Source: Niallia nealsonii | Lineage (GTDB): Bacteria; Bacillota; Bacilli; Bacillales; Cytobacillaceae | Reading direction: 5' to 3' | Length of the DNA: 64,000 bases | NCBI RefSeq assembly: GCF_002835805.1 | Contig: NZ_PISE01000016.1 | Location: forward strand, 117,029 to 181,028 | Shown: piece by piece, positions 58,602-64,000 of the stretch | Layout: each line of letters starts with the position of its first letter | Position numbering within the stretch: the first letter of the stretch is position 1 | The notes under the pieces: generated by a model | What the model saw: the letters and a program-made list of their open reading frames with translations, nothing else | Told to the model about the DNA's origin: nothing | Database searches by the model: none | Position numbers and translations under genes: made by a program

Positions 58602-58650
58602 AAAAAGGGTTATTATTCGAGATTCATGTCTCGAATAATAACCCTTTTTT
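58602..58650. terminator. Very strong bidirectional terminator downstream of the superoxide dismutase
   Basis: A roughly 20-base-pair perfect stem (AAGGGTTATTATTCGAGA with TCTCGAATAATAACCCTT) has a 6-base loop and T-runs on both sides. It serves the sodF gene on the minus strand and the SUKH remnant on the plus strand. Confidence 0.93.
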
Positions 58651-58673
58651 TCTGAGTGATTTTCCTGCACTAA

Positions 58674-59567
58674 TTAATATGGACGCCATTTTAATTCACT
58701 TGCTTTTAAAAAGCGCTGTTCTACATCTTTCCAGTTGACAATATTCCACCAGTTATTAACATAAGTTGCCCGGTCATTTTTATATTGCAGATAATAAGCA
58801 TGTTCCCATACATCTAGTGCTAGTAAGGGAATTGTATCCCATTGTGTAAGCTGCATATGTTTTTCTGATTGGAGAATTTCTAAATGTCTGCTTCTAGGAG
58901 ACCAGACAAGAATTGCCCACCCTGCTCCTTCGACTGCTTTTGCTGCTTCTGTAAAATGTTTTTTAAATGCTTGAAAACTGCCAAAATATTTTTTTATTTC
59001 TTCTAATAATGCTCCCTTTGGTTCTCCCCCACCTTTTGGACTCATATTATGCCAGAATATTGTATGCAAATAATGGCCAGAACCATGAAAGGCAAGTTCT
59101 TTTGACCAATGTTTTACTAGTTGAAAGTCTCCATCTTTTCTTGATTTTGCAAGCATATTCTCTGCTTTATTTAAACCATCAACATATGATTGATGATGTT
59201 TTTTATGATGAAGCTCCATAATTTCTTTTTCAATATATGGCTCTAGTGCATTATAAGCATATGGTAAATTAGGCAATACATGACCTCCGGCAGGTACAAT
59301 CGGTTCATTTATATAAATAGTCCCTAAATTTTGACGGCTGGAAAAATATCCTTCCATTGCTCCATGAAGCTCTTCTGCTTCATGTTGGATTTTAATCAAT
59401 TCTTCTGTATGGAGCTGCTTGCGTTGAACCCCCTCCATTAATTGAGAGAAATTATCCAACTTCCGCCAAATGCTTTCATCCTTTCGAATCTCTTCTGATT
59501 CTAGCAGCTGCTTTAATTGTTCATTCCAGATCAATACTTCCTTTACATATTCATTATAGCTCGCCAT
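58674..59567 (-). CDS. sodF: Fe/Mn superoxide dismutase with N-terminal extension
   Basis: The C-terminal 200 residues are a complete iron/manganese superoxide dismutase. They include LPYAYNALEPYIEKEIMELH near residue 101, HHKKHHQSYV, the second metal histidine in HWSKELAFHGSGHYLHTIFW near residue 160 and DVWEHAYYLQYKN near residue 252. About 90 helical, charged residues precede it, as in B. subtilis SodF. Total length is 297. AAAAGGGG lies upstream of the ATG. The symbol rests on the extension and length, not on gene order. Confidence 0.82.
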   Translation of the reverse strand: MASYNEYVKEVLIWNEQLKQLLESEEIRKDESIWRKLDNFSQLMEGVQRKQLHTEELIKIQHEAEELHGAMEGYFSSRQNLGTIYINEPIVPAGGHVLPNLPYAYNALEPYIEKEIMELHHKKHHQSYVDGLNKAENMLAKSRKDGDFQLVKHWSKELAFHGSGHYLHTIFWHNMSPKGGGEPKGALLEEIKKYFGSFQAFKKHFTEAAKAVEGAGWAILVWSPRSRHLEILQSEKHMQLTQWDTIPLLALDVWEHAYYLQYKNDRATYVNNWWNIVNWKDVEQRFLKASELKWRPY

Positions 59568-59639
59568 TCTATGTTAACCCCTTTTCGCTTTTAGAATCAC
59601 TCATTAAAAGATATGATAAAAGAAAAGGGAACATGCTTG

Positions 59640-59695
59640 ATAAAGTGAAACTTCAATCCTTAGAGGTCTTACTGCCTGCTAAATGGGAATAAGTA
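59640..59695 (+). repeat. Short copy of the dispersed repeat (copy F)
   Basis: The head ATAAAGTGAAACTTCAATCC runs into a diverged tail (GAGGTCTTACTGCCTGCTAAA, then GGGAATAAG) comparable to copy B. It lies directly upstream of the sodF gene. Confidence 0.5.
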
Positions 59696-59745
59696 CAACA
59701 TTGAACTACCCACCACTTAGCTAATGCTTGAAGTGGGAGTCTTCT
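59696..59745 (+). repeat. Hairpin resembling an IS200/IS605-type end
   Basis: CCCACCACTTAGC and GCTTGAAGTGGG form an imperfect hairpin with a TAAT loop, followed by AGTCTTCTATTGGG. Sequences of this kind cap the ends of IS200/IS605 elements; no transposase or tnpB lies nearby. The resemblance is from memory. Confidence 0.35.
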
Positions 59746-59856
59746 ATTGGGAAATGATAAAATAATTCCATAAGAAAAACAAAAAAAATTCATCTTTCTA
59801 TATACAAAAAAAGAGTTCCGTTTTGGCAGGAGCACCATGCTGCTTTCGGCAAAAAA
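59746..59856. other. Spacer between the repeat and the scpB terminator
   Basis: No gene is supported; a 73-codon minus-strand frame (59653-59874) spans repeats and a terminator and is not credible. Confidence 0.35.
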
Positions 59857-59880
59857 AGCCATTTGCCTAAACAAATGACT
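59857..59880 (-). terminator. Terminator after scpB
   Basis: AGTCATTTG pairs with CAAATGGCT (one wobble) around a 6-base loop, followed by seven T on the minus strand, about 80 bases past the scpB stop. Confidence 0.78.
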
Positions 59881-59958
59881 CTCTTCCTAAATTTTTACTT
59901 TAAAACCTTTTTAACACTCTAAGCCACCTGCTTAAACAAATTAATTATTTGTTTTTTG

Positions 59959-60543
59959 CTACTCTTCCATTTGCTGCTGAAAGGTTTCAAAGAAAAGATC
60001 TGCTTCTTCCTGATTAAACAAATCTTCCTCTTTTTCTGCAAGAGGGGGCAGCTCTTTTAGATCTTTTAAGCCAAAATGATCTAAAAATTCTTTGGTTGTG
60101 CCATATAATATCGCTCTGCCGGCACCTTCTGCTCTGCCTACTTCTCTAATTAATGCTTTTGCCGCTAACGTATGAAGAGGCCTTTCTGTTTTTACTCCTC
60201 TAATTTCTTCGATTTCAGCACGAGTAATTGGCTGCTTATAGGCAATAATCGCCAATGTTTCAAGGGCTGCTTGCGAAAGCGTAGAAGCATGTGGAGACTC
60301 GACCAGCTTTTTCAAATAGCTGGAATGCTCCTTTTTAGTGCCTAGCTGGAAGGTTCCTGCAATCTCTATAATCGTAATGCCCCGTTCTTTATTTTCATAC
60401 TCTTTTTTTAACTGATCGATAATCTCTTCCGCTTCTTTTTGTTCAATGGATAATACATGTGTTATTTGCTTCAAAGTTAACCCTTCATCACCTGCTGCAA
60501 ATAACAGACTTTCCATAATGCCCTTCCATTTACTTGCTTTCAA
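59959..60543 (-). CDS. scpB: Segregation and condensation protein B
   Basis: ScpB is the winged-helix (kite) subunit of the SMC-ScpAB condensin that organises and segregates chromosomes. [20 protein letters not shown] lies near residue 8. [25 protein letters not shown] near residue 92 is the family signature. Length 194. The start is probably TTG 60543 behind AGTAGGA, overlapping the scpA end by 14 bases. Confidence 0.94.
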   Translation of the reverse strand: MKASKWKGIMESLLFAAGDEGLTLKQITHVLSIEQKEAEEIIDQLKKEYENKERGITIIEIAGTFQLGTKKEHSSYLKKLVESPHASTLSQAALETLAIIAYKQPITRAEIEEIRGVKTERPLHTLAAKALIREVGRAEGAGRAILYGTTKEFLDHFGLKDLKELPPLAEKEEDLFNQEEADLFFETFQQQMEE

Positions 60544-61300
60544 TGTTTGTTCCTACTTCCTTTCCCATCACAAAAATATTTGCGAAATTCTTTTCTTGTT
60601 CTACAAATATTTCCTGGCGTTTTATTAATTCTAAAACTGCTAAAAAAGTTACAACGATATGGGTTTTATTCAATACCGGAAAAAGGTCTTCAAATAATAC
60701 TCTTCCTGTTTTATGTTTAACAAATTGAAGAATCTCTTTCATTCTATTTTCAATAGGAATCTCTTGTCTGGTTATTTTTGTTGCAAGAGGCGCCTGAAGT
60801 TTTTTTCTTTTTAATAATTTTTGAAAAGCAGCCAACATATCATATAAAGTTACATCTAGATTTTTTTTCGTTATATCTTCTTCTTTGTCCACATAGCTAG
60901 ATAAATCACTTGGAGGTTTTGTATAGATAAGCCCTCTTTCTTGTTCTCTCGCTTTCAGATCGTCCGCTGCTTCCTTAAATTTCCGATACTCTACTAATCT
61001 TTCAATTAATTCTTCTTTAGAATCTTCAACTGATTCCATCATTAAATCTTCATCAAATAAATCATCCTCATGTTTTGGCAAAAGCATTTTGCTTTTAATG
61101 GCAAGAAGCGTTGCCGCCATGACAAGAAATTCACTGGCAATATCCAGTTGAAGCTCTGTCATCGTATGAATGTACTCTAAATACTGCTCTGTTATGTCTG
61201 CAACATTTATGTCGTATATATCAATCTCTAATTTATTAATTAAATGAAGAAGCAAGTCCAGTGGACCTTCAAAACTGTCAATTTTCACATTATATTGCAT
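60530..61300 (-). CDS. scpA: Segregation and condensation protein A
   Basis: ScpA is the kleisin subunit that bridges SMC heads. The N-terminal kleisin helix motif [19 protein letters not shown] lies near residue 3, and [18 protein letters not shown] near residue 27. The C-terminal winged helix lies near residues 195-255. The ATG at 61300 behind GGTGA gives the family opening [13 protein letters not shown] and 256 residues; ten earlier codons are open. It is coupled to scpB. Confidence 0.95.
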   Translation of the reverse strand: MQYNVKIDSFEGPLDLLLHLINKLEIDIYDINVADITEQYLEYIHTMTELQLDIASEFLVMAATLLAIKSKMLLPKHEDDLFDEDLMMESVEDSKEELIERLVEYRKFKEAADDLKAREQERGLIYTKPPSDLSSYVDKEEDITKKNLDVTLYDMLAAFQKLLKRKKLQAPLATKITRQEIPIENRMKEILQFVKHKTGRVLFEDLFPVLNKTHIVVTFLAVLELIKRQEIFVEQEKNFANIFVMGKEVGTNIESK

Positions 61301-61581
61301 TTCATTCACCAAATCCTGTGTTAATCGCATTACTTTTTTGCAATGCTAGTAATAAGTATAGATGATTTAATATCTTTATCCAACAGAAAAATAATCCAAT
61401 CACTGATTTCAAAACAAATCATTGACCCTCCCTCTAAATTATTTTGTATAATAGAGAAGAATATACTATATAAACACAATGCTGTGTTTAAAAATAGCTA
61501 CCTTACGCAAACAACTTTTCTCAAAACAATTTGTTGCATAATGATAAAACTTATACAAAAAATAACGAAAGGAGATTTTTT

Positions 61582-62100
61582 ATGTATCCAAATGAATATA
61601 TCCTTTTTTTAGTGCATTTTCATGGAGATCGGGATTATTTTGAATGCCATGAAATACTAGAAGAATATTGGAAACAAGTAGATAAAGCAAATAAGCAGTC
61701 GATATGGGTAGCCTTTATTTTATTAGCCGTTTCTTGCTACCATTTTAGACGTGGAAACTATTCTGGCGCATTAAAAACGATTCGCAAAAGTTTACATATC
61801 TTCCAAATAAAAAATGAGGATATCAACCAGTATGGTCTTAACAAGGATAAACTATTACTGACCCTGGAGGAATTAGAAAAACAGATTAGTCACTTAAGTA
61901 CTTTTAAAGGATTTAATTTACCGATATGTGATGAGAAGCTAGAAGATCTATGCAAAAATAAAGCAGCAGAACTTGGATTATTATGGAAAGACCAGACACC
62001 TGTAGACCCAACCATCATCAACCGTCATCTAACAAGAGACCGTAAAGCTGTCCTTAAAGAACGAGAAGAAGCCCTTTTTATGCGCCAACGAAAAAAATAA
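61582..62100 (+). CDS. ypuF: DUF309 family protein YpuF
   Basis: This 172-residue protein opens MYPNEYILFLVHFHGDRDYF, followed by the DUF309 signature ECHEILEEYWK with a histidine and glutamates. The ATG at 61582 after AAAGGAG is preferred to the frame start 17 codons earlier. It is divergent from scpA and converges on ribT through a shared terminator. The function is unknown; the position equals B. subtilis ypuF. Confidence 0.9.
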   Translation: MYPNEYILFLVHFHGDRDYFECHEILEEYWKQVDKANKQSIWVAFILLAVSCYHFRRGNYSGALKTIRKSLHIFQIKNEDINQYGLNKDKLLLTLEELEKQISHLSTFKGFNLPICDEKLEDLCKNKAAELGLLWKDQTPVDPTIINRHLTRDRKAVLKEREEALFMRQRKK

Positions 62101-62152
62101 AAAACATCTATTTGTTCCCCTTTAAAAAAGAGGCAAACAAATAGATGTTTTT
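62101..62152. terminator. Bidirectional terminator after ypuF
   Basis: AAAACATCTATTTGTT pairs with AACAAATAGATGTTTT around a 19-base loop, with T-rich flanks. It ends ypuF and probably also ribT. Confidence 0.88.
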
Positions 62153-62210
62153 TATACCATAAATCAGAACAAGAGACGCAGAATAAAAAATCCTCGTCTC
62201 CTCTGAAAAC

Positions 62211-62263
62211 TTTATCACGCATTAACGGGCTTTTGACCGCACTGATTGAAGCTTCACTTTATT
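62211..62263 (-). repeat. Short copy of the dispersed repeat (copy G)
   Basis: On the minus strand AATAAAGTGAAGCTTCAATC runs directly into the tail GGTCAAAAGCCCGTTAATGCG and TGATAAA. The head overlaps the ribT stop codon. Length 53 bases. Confidence 0.72.
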
Positions 62264-62636
62264 ATAAATTCATATTTTCTTTTTCAACGATATCTTTACA
62301 TTTTGAATAAAATTCAAGAACCAATTCATTTGCTTGAATATCCTTATTTGGATATAAGCTTCTGATTCCTTGTACCATCGCTTTTCCTACTCCTTGCTGC
62401 CTATGTGATGGGTTAACAGATATATGCTGAATACTAATTGTATTTTCATCTACAAGATGTATCCCAATTAAACCGATTATATCTTCTTCATCTTTCCATA
62501 AAAACAGCTGCCAACTGTCCTCTGTTTCATATTGCTTAATCGTCGCTTGAAGAACTTTTAAATTTTTTTCAGCTGGCATAAATGAAAGCAATCCCATGGC
62601 AATTTTTTCAAATGTTTTTTTATATCGAATAATCAT
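62262..62636 (-). CDS. ribT: GNAT acetyltransferase RibT
   Basis: This 124-residue GNAT-fold protein has the acetyl-CoA motif HISVNPSHRQQGVGKAMVQG near residue 70. It opens MIIRYKKTFEKIAMGLLSFM, matching RibT, the last gene of the B. subtilis riboflavin operon. Its substrate is unknown. GAGGGA precedes the ATG. Here the riboflavin biosynthesis genes are not upstream, so ribT stands alone between ypuA and ypuF. Confidence 0.93.
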   Translation of the reverse strand: MIIRYKKTFEKIAMGLLSFMPAEKNLKVLQATIKQYETEDSWQLFLWKDEEDIIGLIGIHLVDENTISIQHISVNPSHRQQGVGKAMVQGIRSLYPNKDIQANELVLEFYSKCKDIVEKENMNL

Positions 62637-63007
62637 TTATATCCCTCATTATTATAAAACATATTTACCTATTATTTTTCCCATCTTCCTATACTTCCAA
62701 ACAATGTTCCCGAAACAATATGCAGATAATATCTTACTTTGACGAAATATGTTATTTCCTTTATCATACATAAAATATGGTGATTCTTCAATGATAAATC
62801 TTCTAAACCTTTGGATTCATCCTATATTTCGCAAAAAAATCATAAAAAAATAGTGATTATAGACGAATTGCCTCTTGCTAATTTGATTGCATTCTCTATA
62901 TAAATATGCCGCTTTCATAAATAAGCTACCTTTTCCTCGATTATTTTTTCAATGAAAGCATCTATTTTTTAATATATTAAAATAACAATAAAATCAATCA
63001 TAGAAAA
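62637..63007. other. Spacer between ribT and ypuA
   Basis: AT-rich. In B. subtilis ribDEAH and small ypu genes lie here; no remnant is recognised on either strand. It should contain the ribT promoter. Confidence 0.4.
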
Positions 63008-63034
63008 GGAAACTTTTTTCTCCTTTTTTACGTC
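63008..63034 (+). promoter_or_regulatory. ECF-type (sigma-M-like) promoter of ypuA
   Basis: GGAAAC at 63008-63013, a 17-base T-rich spacer and CGTC at 63031-63034 fit the sigma-M consensus (family knowledge: B. subtilis ypuA is sigma-M dependent). It lies 43 bases before the ypuA start codon. Confidence 0.7.
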
Positions 63035-63077
63035 TAGTAATTAGGAAAGTTTTTGAAGCATTAGGAGGACTTAAAAA

Positions 63078-63944
63078 ATGAAATTAAAAAAGCCAATAAT
63101 TGCTCTGTTAACATTATTGTTATTGCTGCCAATTCCTGCATACGCTGATGTTACAACAGGAGATATGATTATTACACTTGGAAAAAATTTAACAGAAGAA
63201 CAAAAAAAATTATTATTAACGGAAATGAATGCACCAGATGATGCACAAATCATTACGATTTCAAATGAAGAAGAACATCAATATTTAGGAAACTATATTG
63301 CCAAATCTTTAATTGGTACAAAGTCCATTTCTTCTTCTGCCATTACCATTGCCGAAAAAAATGCCGGCATTACGGTGAAAACAAAAAATATTACATGGGT
63401 TACTGATGAAATGTATATAAATGCCCTTATTACTGCTGGAGTAAAAGACGCCAACATTTTTATAACAGCTCCCATTCCCGTTTCTGGAACAGCAGCCTTA
63501 ACCGGAATTGTAAAAGCATATGAGGTCTCAACTGATACGAAAATTCCGGAAGATGTGAAACAAGCAGCCAATGAGGAAATGGTAAAAACAGCAAACTTAG
63601 GCGACGATATTGGCACGGAAAATGCAACCGCACTTATGGCGAAAATTAAAGAAAAAGTAGCCGAAACAAAACCAGAAACAGATCAGGAACTAAAAACAAT
63701 TATTGATGATGCCGCAAAAGATTTAAATATAACCTTAACCGAACAGCAGACAAACAGTTTAATTGAGTTCTTTAATAAATTAAAAGAATTAAACATTGAT
63801 TGGAACCAAGTAGGAGACCAGCTGCAAAATGCAAAAGATAAATTGACAAACTATCTTGAAAGTGAAGAAGGCCAAGGCTTTTTAGATAAAGTAAAAGAAT
63901 TTTTTGTCAGTCTAGTTGATGCCATTAAAAATTTTTTTAACTGA
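63078..63944 (+). CDS. ypuA: Secreted DUF1002 protein YpuA
   Basis: A signal peptide (about residues 1-24, ending PAYA) precedes a DUF1002 domain with GDMIITLGKNLTEEQKKLLL near residue 28. EEEHQYLGNYIAKSLIG lies near residue 61, and TAALTGIVKAYEVSTD near residue 139. It has 288 residues. ATTAGGAGG precedes the ATG. A sigma-M-like promoter implies induction by envelope stress. The molecular function is unknown. Confidence 0.95.
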   Translation: MKLKKPIIALLTLLLLLPIPAYADVTTGDMIITLGKNLTEEQKKLLLTEMNAPDDAQIITISNEEEHQYLGNYIAKSLIGTKSISSSAITIAEKNAGITVKTKNITWVTDEMYINALITAGVKDANIFITAPIPVSGTAALTGIVKAYEVSTDTKIPEDVKQAANEEMVKTANLGDDIGTENATALMAKIKEKVAETKPETDQELKTIIDDAAKDLNITLTEQQTNSLIEFFNKLKELNIDWNQVGDQLQNAKDKLTNYLESEEGQGFLDKVKEFFVSLVDAIKNFFN

Positions 63945-64000
63945 TGATCACAATAAAACAAAAAAACTAAGTGCGATGTGATATGCTCCCTCTATGGTAG
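63945..64000. other. Trailing intergenic bases
   Basis: A short AT-rich end of the window after ypuA. No terminator or gene is complete here. Confidence 0.3.

Overview
The window is a chromosomal stretch from a low-GC, endospore-forming member of the Bacillaceae. Spore genes (spoIVA, ypeB, sleB, cotJABC, spmA, spmB, dacB), strong AGGAGG-type ribosome binding sites, frequent TTG and GTG starts, and gene order almost like the Bacillus subtilis aro-ypb-res-scp region all point there. The genus cannot be fixed from the sequence; a Niallia or Bacillus circulans-like organism is a guess. Nearly all genes lie on the minus strand, so transcription mostly runs from high to low coordinates. No rRNA, tRNA, CRISPR array, prophage or intact transposase gene was seen.

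Layout. 309-6533 is the chorismate and aromatic amino acid operon (aroC-aroB-aroH-hisC-tyrA-aroA). It is followed by cheR, ndk, the menaquinone side-chain cluster hepS-menG-hepT, folE, hbs (HU) and spoIVA. 15469-20426 holds gpsA, der, the YIEGIA membrane-protein operon (yphA, YIEGIA protein, 61-residue partner) and ypzI. 20521-23885 holds ypfD, cmk, ypfB and ypfA. 24400-30482 holds the germination pair sleB-ypeB, prsW, the bacillithiol-disulfide reductase ypdA and gudB. 31251-39108 holds mecB, ypbG, the divergent cotJABC coat operon, ypbF, ypbE, ypbD, recQ, ypbB and fer. 39131-40110 is ribU with its promoter and FMN riboswitch. 40188-44133 is a sulfate ABC transporter operon behind a possible attenuator. 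An M23/LysM peptidase and a decayed glycerate kinase gene fill the space before sigX-rsiX. resABCDE, rluB, spmAB and dacB follow, then a decayed SUKH-domain gene, a long superoxide dismutase, scpAB, ypuF, ribT and ypuA.

Differences from the B. subtilis order stand out. The trp operon is absent between aroH and hisC, and mtrB (TRAP) is absent beside folE. The ribDEAH genes are missing upstream of ribT. The sulfate operon and its neighbours sit where B. subtilis has serA. sodF and a SUKH remnant sit near dacB.

The least explained component is a dispersed, structured intergenic repeat family. Its head is AATAAAGTGAAAC, usually followed by a hairpin, and its tail is TCAAAAGCCCGTTAATGCG. There are four long copies, three short copies and some head-only scraps, several placed right at stop codons. 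A different, GC-rich Bacillus-type repeat interrupts the glycerate kinase remnant. All family assignments come from reading the sequence and from memory of the families; no database search was possible.
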